Shown piece by piece: positions 36,448 to 43,820 of a stretch of DNA of 64,000 bases (positions are counted from its first letter, which is position 1; each line of letters starts with the position of its first letter). A program made the translations under genes and the position numbers. The notes under the pieces are model-generated. The model was not told the origin of the DNA. It worked only from the letters and a program-made list of their open reading frames with translations, and made no database searches. The stretch comes from JAEKLB01 sp050249235 (GTDB taxonomy: Bacteria; Actinomycetota; Acidimicrobiia; Acidimicrobiales; CADCSY01), in contig JBFWQW010000002.1 in assembly GCA_050249235.1 (NCBI GenBank), positions 18,840 through 82,839 on the forward strand, read 5' to 3'.

Positions 36448-38253
36448 TCAGCGCCGGCGGTTGGTGGCGTCGAGGACGGCCCGGGCCACAGCGTCGAGCC
36501 GGTTGCCCCCGCGGACCGGCGCCGAGCCGGTGACCATGTCGTCGACCGAACCCGCCGCGACGACGACCCCGACCACGGCCACCTCGCCCCCGGCCGACGA
36601 CAGCACGTCGGCGAACTCGACCCCGAGGCCGGGCCCGCCGCCATCCCCGAGGGCGTCGAGGCCCCGGGCGGTGGCCTCGGCGACCAGGCGCTGGGTGCCC
36701 GCCCGCGACGCCATCCCCTCCGCCCGACCGGTGACGATCCGGTGCCCGTGGCGCAGCTCGACCTCGACGGAGAAGGTCGACCCCTCCTGGGCGGCCGTGA
36801 CCCTGGCGAGCACCGGCCGGAGCCCGGCGGTGGGCGGCGCCGAGGCGACCGGCGGGGCCGGCTCCGGCTGGGCTGGTGGCGCCGAGGCGACCGGCTGGGC
36901 TGGTGGCGCCGAGGCGGCCGGCGGGGCTGACGGCGCCGAGGCGGCCGGCGGGGCCGGTGGCTCGGGCGGGAGGGTCCGGGCCGCCTCGGCCGGGGCCCCC
37001 GGGCGCAGGACGCGGGTCTCGGCCGTCGAGCCGAGCGGCATGACCCGGAGGTCGACCACCTCGGGCACGGCCCCGGCCACCGCCTGGATCCGGTCGAGGA
37101 TGGCCTCGGGCAGCTGCTCGGTGTCCGTGGCCGGGCGGACCAGCACGCCGACGTGCAGGCGGCCGGTCTCGTCGCTCACCCGGGCCGCCAGCACGTCGGG
37201 GAGCTCGTACAGACGCTCCTCGATCTCGCGCTCGGGCCAGGCCATCGAGGCGATCCTACGAACGGGCCCGGTCGGCGCCGGGGAGCCCCCGGCCGTCGGC
37301 TCGGAGCCCTCGCCGTCCGGTCCACCGTCCATCGCCGCCACGTCGGTCGCACCGGTTCGAGGCCGCACCGAGCGTCCGGGGTCGCCGCCCCGGGTGCGGC
37401 GGCGCTGGTCGAGGAGCTGCTGGTCGGCGGCGTCGACGAGCTGCTCGAGCCCGAGGCCGTCGTCCGGGAAGCCGGCCACGCCGTAGCTGAAGGACGGGGC
37501 CTGGCCGATGGTCCGGTCGAGCAGCGGCCCCACGTCGGCGGGCCGTGTCTCGGGGAGCACGAGCACGAACTCGTCGCCGCCGACGCGGTACACGGCGTCA
37601 CCGGACCGGAGGTGGCGGCTGACGGCGGTCGCCAGGCGGCGGATGGCGTCGTCGCCGGCGGCGTGGCCCTCGGAGTCGTTCACCCGCTTGAGGCCGTCCA
37701 TGTCGATCACGATCACGCTGAGCGGGCGGCCGTGGCGCTGGGCCGTGGCCAGCAGCGGCGAGGTGTCGCGGTCGAGCGCCCGCCGGTTGCCGACGCCGGT
37801 CAGCGGGTCGAGGAAGGCCGCCGCCTCGAGCCGGCGGAAGGCCCGCTCGCTGACGGCGACGAGCAGGACGTCGACCAGCCGCCCGAGCACCTCGAGGGCC
37901 GGCATGGCGTCGGCGGGGTCGAGCTCGGCCAGGAGGTGGCGGTGCAGGATCTCCCGGAAGGCCGCCATCTGCTCGACCGACACGGCCGCCTCGTGGTCGA
38001 AGTCGAGTGGCGAGCGAAGGACCGCCACCGCCTCGGCCGACCCGGGGTCGGCCAGCCGGAGCGCGTCGGCGACCGCGGCCACGAACGAGCGGGCCACCGA
38101 GGGCGCCGGGGGCGAGCCGGGGCAGGTCTCGGCGCAGCGCTCCCGCCACGCCGCGGCGAGGGTGGGCGTGTCCCGGCTCAGCACCTCGGCGGCCCGGTCC
38201 GGACCGGTCACGGCCGGCGCCGGGCGGGGAGGCGGGTCGAGGGTCCCGTGCAC
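36448..38253 (-). CDS. GGDEF diguanylate cyclase with unusual C-terminal domains
   Basis: A 601-aa soluble protein. Residues 1-145 are a helical sensor-like region; a GGDEF domain with intact RVGGDEFVLVL follows (about 146-285) and no EAL domain is present. After a Gly/Pro linker comes MAWPEREIEERLYELPDVLA, an alpha/beta domain of about 85 residues, then a Pro/Ala-rich linker of repeated PPAASAPP-like units (about 430-470) and a last domain (SVEVELRHGHRIVTGRAEGM to the C-terminus). The last two domains resemble a domain pair seen in uncharacterised actinobacterial and clostridial proteins; that is from memory and of low certainty. One uninterrupted frame. Confidence 0.82.
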   Translation of the reverse strand: MHGTLDPPPRPAPAVTGPDRAAEVLSRDTPTLAAAWRERCAETCPGSPPAPSVARSFVAAVADALRLADPGSAEAVAVLRSPLDFDHEAAVSVEQMAAFREILHRHLLAELDPADAMPALEVLGRLVDVLLVAVSERAFRRLEAAAFLDPLTGVGNRRALDRDTSPLLATAQRHGRPLSVIVIDMDGLKRVNDSEGHAAGDDAIRRLATAVSRHLRSGDAVYRVGGDEFVLVLPETRPADVGPLLDRTIGQAPSFSYGVAGFPDDGLGLEQLVDAADQQLLDQRRRTRGGDPGRSVRPRTGATDVAAMDGGPDGEGSEPTAGGSPAPTGPVRRIASMAWPEREIEERLYELPDVLAARVSDETGRLHVGVLVRPATDTEQLPEAILDRIQAVAGAVPEVVDLRVMPLGSTAETRVLRPGAPAEAARTLPPEPPAPPAASAPSAPPAASAPPAQPVASAPPAQPEPAPPVASAPPTAGLRPVLARVTAAQEGSTFSVEVELRHGHRIVTGRAEGMASRAGTQRLVAEATARGLDALGDGGGPGLGVEFADVLSSAGGEVAVVGVVVAAGSVDDMVTGSAPVRGGNRLDAVARAVLDATNRRR

Positions 38254-38411
38254 CCACCGGCGGGGGGACCGAGGTCGCCGCGCCGGCCGGGGATCACGGG
38301 TGGTACCTTCGCCACCGCTGGTGGTGGTCCTGCTTTCGGCGGGCGGGAACGTGACGCCGGTGCGCTCGGGCCGGGGGGAACCCCCTGTCCTGCCGCCGAA
38401 CTTGGACGGAG

Positions 38412-38813
38412 ATGGCCCTCACACCGGACGAGATCCGATCTCGGGAGTTCCACCTCGCCGACCGGGGCTACGACCGCGCCGAGGTGCAGGCCTTCCTCGC
38501 CCGGCTCGCCGACGAGGTCGGCGACGGTGCGGCCCTGCCGTGGGCGGAGGCGGAGGAGCGGCTGCTCCTCGTCCTCGACGCGGCCCGGCGGGCCGTCGAG
38601 ACCGTCCGCGAGGAGGCGTCCCGCGCCCTGCGGGCGGTGGGCGACCGGGCCGCCGAGGTCGCGGTCGCGCCCGAGCCGACCCCTCCCGCGGGCGCCGACC
38701 TCGACGACCTCCGCCACCGGCTGGCGGCGGCGCTCGAGGACGTCGAGTCCGCGCTCGGTGCCATCGACCCGGGCGATCAGCGGACGGAGCCCTCGACCAG
38801 GCCCAGCTCGTAG
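38412..38813 (+). CDS. Short DivIVA-domain protein
   Basis: A 133-aa protein with the N-terminal DivIVA/Wag31-type membrane-binding motif (LTPDEIRSREFHLADRGYDR, then AEVQAFLARL), followed by a helical region and a Pro-rich break. It is much shorter than Wag31 and lacks the long coiled coil, so it is likely a DivIVA-like accessory protein, perhaps at cell poles or septa. ATG 38412 follows GGACGGAG. Its 3' end overlaps the convergent LuxR gene by 37 bp. Confidence 0.8.
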   Translation: MALTPDEIRSREFHLADRGYDRAEVQAFLARLADEVGDGAALPWAEAEERLLLVLDAARRAVETVREEASRALRAVGDRAAEVAVAPEPTPPAGADLDDLRHRLAAALEDVESALGAIDPGDQRTEPSTRPSS

Positions 38814-39445
38814 GCACGGGCGATGGCTTGGGGCCGGTTCCTGGCCCCGAGCTTGCGGAAGAGGCGGCTCTGGAGGTTCTGCACCGTCTTCGGGGTGATC
38901 CCGAGCCCGACCGCCGTCTCCCGAGCCGTCTCGCCCTGCTCGATCGAGCGGAGGATCTCGGTCTCCCGGCGAGTGAGGGTCGGCGCTGCGTCGGCGGCCA
39001 CCTTCCCGGCTCGGAGCCGGTCGACCACGAGGCGGGCCTGGCCGGCCACGAGGAAGGGGTTGCCGATGCCGACGACGCGGACGGCGGCGAGGAGCCGCTC
39101 GACCTCGACGCCGGCGTGGAGCACGGCGTCGGCCCCCCCCACCAGCAGCTGCATCGTCCGGTCGTCGGAGGGCGGGCCGTCGAGCATCACCACGATCCGG
39201 GCGTCGAGGGACTGCGCGCCGCGCCAGTCCTCGGGGGTGGGCTCGACGAGGACGGCGACGACGATGGGCGGGCCGGCGTCGTCGGGCAGCGCCTCGAGGC
39301 GGACGAGGTCGACGACGTCGAGGCCTCCGGTTCGCAGCAGGATCTCGACCGCCTCCCGCTCCACTCCGGCCCGGCCGAGCACGACGACCGCGGCCGGCAC
39401 GGCCGGCGCCCCGGCCGGGCTCCCTCCCGTCGAGACGTCGGTCAT
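38777..39445 (-). CDS. LuxR-type regulator with degenerate receiver
   Basis: A 222-aa protein. The C-terminal HTH is intact: LTRRETEILRSIEQGETARE, then TPKTVQNLQSRLFRKLGARN. The N-terminal 140 residues have the size of a receiver domain, but the phosphoacceptor Asp region reads IVVAVLVEPTPEDW, with no Asp in the expected place. It probably works without a kinase, or by another signal. ATG 39445 overlaps the stop of the next upstream regulator (ATGA), so the two are cotranslated. Confidence 0.85.
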   Translation of the reverse strand: MTDVSTGGSPAGAPAVPAAVVVLGRAGVEREAVEILLRTGGLDVVDLVRLEALPDDAGPPIVVAVLVEPTPEDWRGAQSLDARIVVMLDGPPSDDRTMQLLVGGADAVLHAGVEVERLLAAVRVVGIGNPFLVAGQARLVVDRLRAGKVAADAAPTLTRRETEILRSIEQGETARETAVGLGITPKTVQNLQSRLFRKLGARNRPQAIARAYELGLVEGSVR

Positions 39446-40047
39446 GCGGCTCCGAGCACCCCGATCCGGTGGGCCACGGCGACGGCGTGGGCCCGGCCCC
39501 GGGCCCCGAGCTTGTCGAGGATGCGGCGCTGGACGAGCTCGACGGTCCGCAGGCTGACGCCGAGCTCGGCGGCGGTCTGCTCCGACGTCTCCCCCGCGGC
39601 CATGCGCCGCAGCACGTCGCGCTCGCGCTCGCCGAGGAGGGCGCGGGTGGGCAGCTTGCGGCGCTCGGGCTCGGCCGCGGGAGGCAGCGGGAGGAGCCGA
39701 CCGCGCATGGCCGCCCGCAGGCCGACGCCGCCGGCGCCGTAGGACACCAGGACGACGCCGAGCTCCTCGGCCGTCGCCTCGTGGTCGGCCCGGCGACCGC
39801 GGTGCAGGGCGAGGACCCGGCAGCGGGGATGGGCCTCGGCCAGCCGGGCCACCAGGCCGGCCAGCTCCCAGCCCTGGGGCTCGAGCTCGACGAGCAGGAG
39901 CTCGCCCCGGTGGAGGCCCACCAGCGCGAGGGCCTCCTCGCCGTCGGCGGCTACCCCGACCACCTCGATGCCCCGGCGCTCCTCGGCGAGGAGCCGGGCG
40001 ATCCCCACCCGGACCAGCCGGCGGCCTTCCTGCACGATCACCCGCAC
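39442..40047 (-). CDS. LuxR-type regulator with degenerate receiver (upstream copy)
   Basis: A 201-aa response-regulator-like protein. The receiver begins VRVIVQEGRRLVRVGIARLL, as in NarL-type regulators, but the acceptor site reads ELLLVELEPQGW, with Glu where Asp is expected. The HTH is intact (LLGERERDVLRRMAAGETSE, LRTVELVQRRILDKLGARGR). The Glu could mimic a phosphorylated state. GTG 40047 has GAGGTG about 8 bp upstream. It forms a coupled pair with the next LuxR gene; no histidine kinase gene is nearby. Confidence 0.85.
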   Translation of the reverse strand: MRVIVQEGRRLVRVGIARLLAEERRGIEVVGVAADGEEALALVGLHRGELLLVELEPQGWELAGLVARLAEAHPRCRVLALHRGRRADHEATAEELGVVLVSYGAGGVGLRAAMRGRLLPLPPAAEPERRKLPTRALLGERERDVLRRMAAGETSEQTAAELGVSLRTVELVQRRILDKLGARGRAHAVAVAHRIGVLGAA

Positions 40048-40156
40048 GAGGTCACCTCACTGGAGGCAGTCGCAGGTCGCGGTGCGCGGTCGGCGGGGCA
40101 CCCCGCCATCATGACCCAGAGGCGGGCCGAGAGGGTGCGCCGACAGGCGGTCCGGG

Positions 40157-40325
40157 GCCCGAGCGGCCCGGCGCCGAAGGCGCCCAGAGCGGAGAACACG
40201 GCCCGAGCGGCCCGGCGCCGAAGGCGCCCAGAGCGGAGAACACGGCCCGAGCGGCCCGGCGCCGAAGGCGCCCAGAGCGGAGAACACGGCCCGAGCGGCC
40301 CGGCGCCGAAGGCGCCCAGAGCGGA
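40157..40325. repeat. 44-bp tandem repeat, 3.8 copies, each with a hairpin
   Basis: Units begin GCCCGAGCGGCCCGGCGCCG at 40157, 40201, 40245 and 40289; the copies are identical and the last stops after 37 bp. Each contains GGCGCC-GAA-GGCGCC, a 6-bp stem with a 3-nt loop. The array fills the gap between the coiled-coil gene (stop 40346) and the LuxR gene (start 40047), so a transcript would carry four consecutive hairpins. 44 is not a multiple of 3, so no repeated peptide is encoded. Confidence 0.93.
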
Positions 40326-40345
40326 TGTGACCGATCCTGGCGCCT

Positions 40346-41503
40346 CTACGAGTCGGGCGTCGAGGGACCGGGCTCGGGCGTCCACGCCGCCGTGGACGGG
40401 GTCCACGCCGGGGGCGCGCCTTGCGCAGCCGAGCCCTCGTCGGCGGGCGCCGGGGGAGCCGGCGCTTCAGCGGCGCCGAGCGAGTCGAGGCTGCGCCGGA
40501 GCTCCTGGGACGCCTCGACCAGCTGGACCCGCAGCGACTCCTGGAGCTGGAGCAGCGACGAGAGCTGGGTCTCGGCCTCCGAGCGGATGGTGCTGGCGTG
40601 CTGCTCGGCCTCCTCGCGGGCGCCGGCGACCTTGGCCGCGGCCTCCTCGTCGGCGAGGCGGAGGCGCTCGGCGGCCCGGCGCTCGAGCTCGTCGACCTCC
40701 TCGCGGCGCCGCGTCAGGTCGGCCAGGGCCTCGGACTGCGTGAGCTCGACCTCTTCACGCGCCTTGCGGCGCTCCTCCTCGGCGGCGTCGTGGCTGGCCC
40801 GCAGCACCCAGGCCACGTGCTCACCCAGCTCGGCGAACCGGTCGGCGGCCGGGGCACCCCCGCCGCCGCCGGCCTGGGCCGCCCCCCGCGCCGCCTCGAG
40901 CTCCTCGAGGGTCGCCCGGTAGCTCGTCGCCGCGGCGTGCAGGACGGCGGCGAGGCGTTCCCGGGTCTGGCCCTCGAGGCCCTCCAGGAGGTCGTCCCGC
41001 TCCAGCGCCTCGGGTGCGATCCGGAACTGGTGCTCGTACATCGACACGGTCGATCCTTCCGTCTCACGTTCGGGGGGCGTCTCGGGTTCGGGGTCTTCGG
41101 TGCTCGGTCGCTGGTCCCGGTCGTCGACGGCGGGGGGCGCCACGGGATCGCTTGATCCGGGGGGCGGTCCCGTCGCCACGGCGAACGGTTCGAGTACTCC
41201 GTATCGACGCCGACCGGCGGCCGAGTTGAGGCCGAATCCGACCACGAGGGCGCCGGCCCCGGCGATCGCCAGGCCGGCGACGTCGCCCCCCGTGACGGGA
41301 AGGCCCGTGCCGACCGGTCCGGTGCGGTCGGGGACGAGGCCCGGCCCGGGCGGGGATGGCGTCGACGTCGGGGGGGTCTGGGGACCGGGCTCGGTGGGCG
41401 GTGATCCCGGCGGATAGCTCTCGGCCGCGCCTGCCGATGCGGCCCCCTCGAGCAGCAGCGGAATCGTCAACGACAGCGCCAGGGCCGTCTTCTTGCGCTT
41501 CAC
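40346..41503 (-). CDS. LPxTG-anchor protein fused to a DivIVA-like coiled coil
   Basis: A 385-aa ORF. Residues 1-28 are a signal peptide; 29-66 are Pro-rich; LPVTG (68-72), a hydrophobic helix and RRR (98-100) form a complete sorting-type signal, which is normally C-terminal. The frame then continues through an acidic Pro-rich linker to a 230-residue charged coiled coil (MYEHQFRIAPEALERDD, EEERRKAREEVELTQ). GTG 41503 follows GAGGAGG. A second, in-frame GTG at 41047 (Val153) follows GGAAGGA at ideal spacing and could start the coiled coil alone. Topology would put the coiled coil in the cytoplasm, at the membrane. Confidence 0.8.
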   Translation of the reverse strand: MKRKKTALALSLTIPLLLEGAASAGAAESYPPGSPPTEPGPQTPPTSTPSPPGPGLVPDRTGPVGTGLPVTGGDVAGLAIAGAGALVVGFGLNSAAGRRRYGVLEPFAVATGPPPGSSDPVAPPAVDDRDQRPSTEDPEPETPPERETEGSTVSMYEHQFRIAPEALERDDLLEGLEGQTRERLAAVLHAAATSYRATLEELEAARGAAQAGGGGGAPAADRFAELGEHVAWVLRASHDAAEEERRKAREEVELTQSEALADLTRRREEVDELERRAAERLRLADEEAAAKVAGAREEAEQHASTIRSEAETQLSSLLQLQESLRVQLVEASQELRRSLDSLGAAEAPAPPAPADEGSAAQGAPPAWTPSTAAWTPEPGPSTPDS

Positions 41504-41607
41504 GTCCGCCTCCTCGGGTCCCCGGCATCACTAGCACGGGGAGGCGGACGACAACAGGGCAGATCGATGAACGCTGGCCGGCGACGCGGCATCGGTAGCG
41601 TCGGACC

Positions 41608-42183
41608 GTGGCTGACGCGGGGACGGCAGCGGCGATGTCGGCCTCGGCGACCGCCATCGACGGGCTCTGGACGATCCGGCTGAAGGCCGTCGACGACGAG
41701 CGGGGCACCGTCCGCGAGCTGTTCCGGGCCAGCGCCCTCGCCGCCGCTACCGGCACCGAGCTGGGGCCGTGGCAGCAGGTGAACGTCACCGAGACCCGCC
41801 GGGGCGCCGTCCGCGGCCTCCACGGCGAGTCGATGCACAAGCTGGTGGCGGTGGCATCGGGGGAGGCGTTCGGCGCCTACGTCGACGCCCGGCCGGGCTC
41901 GCCCAGCTTCGGCACCGTGGTCACCGCCGTGCTCGTGCCCGGCGTCCAGGTGCTGGTGCCGCCAGGTGTGTGCAACGGGTTCCAGTCGGTGGGCCCGGGC
42001 GTGAGCCAGTACGTCTACTGCTTCGACCGCGAGTGGGAGCCGGCCATGGCCGGCGTGGCCGTGCACGCCCTCGACCCCGCCCTCGGCATCCCCTGGCCCC
42101 TGCCGGTCGACCCCGACGACCGGTCGATGCTCTCGGCCAAGGACGCCGCCCTCCCGCCGTTCGCCACCCTCGCCCTGGGCTGA
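41608..42183 (+). CDS. dTDP-4-dehydrorhamnose 3,5-epimerase-like protein
   Basis: A 191-aa RmlC-type cupin. Motifs are AVRGLHGESMHKLVAVASGE, then AYVDARPGSPSFG and VLVPPGVCNGFQ, as in dTDP-sugar 3,5-epimerases, with the catalytic His in RGLH and the Asp in VDAR; the usual Tyr lies in QYVYCFDREW. The start is GTG 41608 (an internal ATG 24 bp on is possible). No other rhamnose-pathway gene is nearby, so the exact sugar is unknown. Confidence 0.82.
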   Translation: MADAGTAAAMSASATAIDGLWTIRLKAVDDERGTVRELFRASALAAATGTELGPWQQVNVTETRRGAVRGLHGESMHKLVAVASGEAFGAYVDARPGSPSFGTVVTAVLVPGVQVLVPPGVCNGFQSVGPGVSQYVYCFDREWEPAMAGVAVHALDPALGIPWPLPVDPDDRSMLSAKDAALPPFATLALG

Positions 42184-42224
42184 CGGACGAGGGCCGGGGC
42201 CGGTCGGCGGTCGGCCGTCGGCGG

Positions 42225-42563
42225 TCAGATCGCGTCGGTGCCCTCCTCCCGGGTGCGGATGCGCACCACGCGAGTGACCGGCGTGAGCCAGATCTTGCCG
42301 TCGCCGATCTTGCCGGTCTGGGCCGCCACCGCCAGCCGCTCGACGACCTCGTCGACCATGGTGTCCTCGGCGACCACCTCGACCTTGATCTTCGGCACGA
42401 AGTCGATCAGGTACTCAGCGCCCCGGTAGGTCTCGGTCTGGCCACCCTGACGGCCGAAGCCCTTCACCTCGCTGACCGTCATGCCGCGCACACCGACCGC
42501 CTTGAGCGCGTCCTTCACCGCGTCGAGCAGGTGGGGCTTGATGACCGCGGTGACGAGCTGCAT
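42225..42563 (-). CDS. glnB: Nitrogen regulatory protein PII
   Basis: A 112-aa PII signal protein that senses ATP/ADP and 2-oxoglutarate. It has the N-terminal MQLVTAVIKPHLLDAVKDAL, the T-loop with the modifiable Tyr51 (ETYRGAEYLIDFVPK) and the C-terminal GKIGDGKIWLTPV nucleotide segment. In actinobacteria this Tyr is adenylylated. There is no amtB or glnD beside it, so it is an orphan copy. It starts at ATG 42563 and lies downstream of a winged-helix gene. Confidence 0.95.
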   Translation of the reverse strand: MQLVTAVIKPHLLDAVKDALKAVGVRGMTVSEVKGFGRQGGQTETYRGAEYLIDFVPKIKVEVVAEDTMVDEVVERLAVAAQTGKIGDGKIWLTPVTRVVRIRTREEGTDAI

Positions 42564-42629
42564 CGGTCCTCCGATCGGCGGACGGGGACCGGCGGGGTCG
42601 GGCCGGTGACGGCGTGCACCTGCGGCAGC

Positions 42630-43139
42630 TCACCGTTCCGACGCGACCTGGTGCCGGCCTTCCGTCTCCAGAAGGTAGCCCCGCGACCGGACGGTCCGGA
42701 TGGCGAGGCCGGTGCCCTCGATGCGCCGCCGCAGCCGCAGCACGTGGACGTCGAGGGCGTTGCGGCCCGGCGCCCCGGCCGGCCAACCCGAGCGGGCCAG
42801 CACTTCGCGGCTCACCACCGCGCCCTGCCGGTCGAGCAACGCCGACATGAGCCGGGCCTCGACCGGGGGGAGCGACACCCACCGGTCGCCGAAGCGCAGC
42901 ACCCCGTTCTCGTCCAGGTCGGCCGGCTCGCTGGCGTGCAGCCCCATCCGGGCCTTCAGCCCGTCCACGCGGGCGGCCAGGTCGATGTCGGGCGCAGGGA
43001 CCCGCACCCAGTCCTCGAGGCAGTCGTCGGGTGACGGGGGCTGGCCCTCCTCGACGAGGAGGAGGCGCGGGGTGCCTTCGAGCACCAGCATCTCCCGTCG
43101 GGAGCGCTCTGCGGGCCAGCGAACCAGGGCCACGTCCAT
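42630..43139 (-). CDS. Winged-helix (OmpR/PhoB-type) regulator with short N-terminus
   Basis: A 169-aa protein whose C-terminal half is an OmpR-type winged helix: VEARLMSALLDRQGAVVSRE, the recognition region ALDVHVLRLRRRIEGTG, and IRTVRSRGYLLE. The first 80 residues are too short and too divergent for a normal receiver and lack a phosphoacceptor. GlnR-type regulators also have unphosphorylated receivers, and the gene is 66 bp upstream of glnB on the same strand, so a nitrogen role is possible but only inferred from position. Confidence 0.8.
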   Translation of the reverse strand: MDVALVRWPAERSRREMLVLEGTPRLLLVEEGQPPSPDDCLEDWVRVPAPDIDLAARVDGLKARMGLHASEPADLDENGVLRFGDRWVSLPPVEARLMSALLDRQGAVVSREVLARSGWPAGAPGRNALDVHVLRLRRRIEGTGLAIRTVRSRGYLLETEGRHQVASER

Positions 43140-43305
43140 CGCCGGCGGAACCTACGAACGATGTGTTGCCTACCGGTTTCGCCGACGTGAACCCGCCGTG
43201 AGCGAGCAGGCGGCTCGAGCCGGTCCCGCCGACCGCCCCGCGGACGCCCAGGTCAGGACGCCGGTGCTCCTTCCTGATGCGGCCCCCGACAACTAGCGTG
43301 CCGCC

Positions 43306-43725
43306 ATGGCCGCCGCCTCCACCAAGATCGCCCACCTCGCCGCCGTGCCGCTGTTCTCGTCCTGCTCGCGCCGCGACCTCCAGAAGATCGCCGCCGCGTC
43401 CGACGAGGTCACCTTCAAGGCCGGTCGCGTGCTCGTCGAGCAGGGCAAGATCGGTCACGAGTTCTTCCTCATCGTCGAGGGCCAGGCCGTGGTGCGGCGC
43501 AACGGCCGCAAGGTGGCCACCCTCAGCGCCGGCCAGTACTTCGGCGAGCTGGCCCTCCTCACGAAGGCGCCCCGCGACGCCACCGTCACCGCCGACACGA
43601 ACATGGTGATGCTCGTCCTCGGCCAGCGCGAGTTCCTCGGCGTCCTCGACGACGTGCCGGGCCTGGCCCTGCGGCTGCTGCGCTACCTGGCCGAGCGGCT
43701 GCGGGCGGTCGAGTCCTCTATCTGA
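43306..43725 (+). CDS. Cyclic nucleotide-binding domain protein
   Basis: A 139-aa protein that is almost only a CNB domain: VTFKAGRVLVEQGKIGHEFF, then the phosphate-binding cassette YFGELALLTKAPRDATVTAD with Glu and Arg that contact the phosphate and ribose in CRP-type domains. No DNA-binding or enzymatic domain is attached, so it may act on a partner protein or sequester cAMP. ATG 43306 starts it; it is 95 bp before the EtfD-like gene on the same strand. Confidence 0.88.
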   Translation: MAAASTKIAHLAAVPLFSSCSRRDLQKIAAASDEVTFKAGRVLVEQGKIGHEFFLIVEGQAVVRRNGRKVATLSAGQYFGELALLTKAPRDATVTADTNMVMLVLGQREFLGVLDDVPGLALRLLRYLAERLRAVESSI

Positions 43726-43820
43726 GCGGCCGGCATCCGCGAGGCAGGCAGCCGACCCGCCCGCCGGCGGGTTCACGAACAGCCCGTCCACGGTGACCTC
43801 CCGGTAACGTCGCCGGCCGC

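Noticed and set aside
40157..40325. Possible CRISPR array
   Set aside because: The copies are directly adjacent with no variable spacers, and there are no cas genes nearby.
40038..40406. Minus-strand frames with GAFGAGPLGP-like repeats
   Set aside because: They are translations of the 44-bp tandem repeat, which changes frame each unit, so no repeated protein is encoded.
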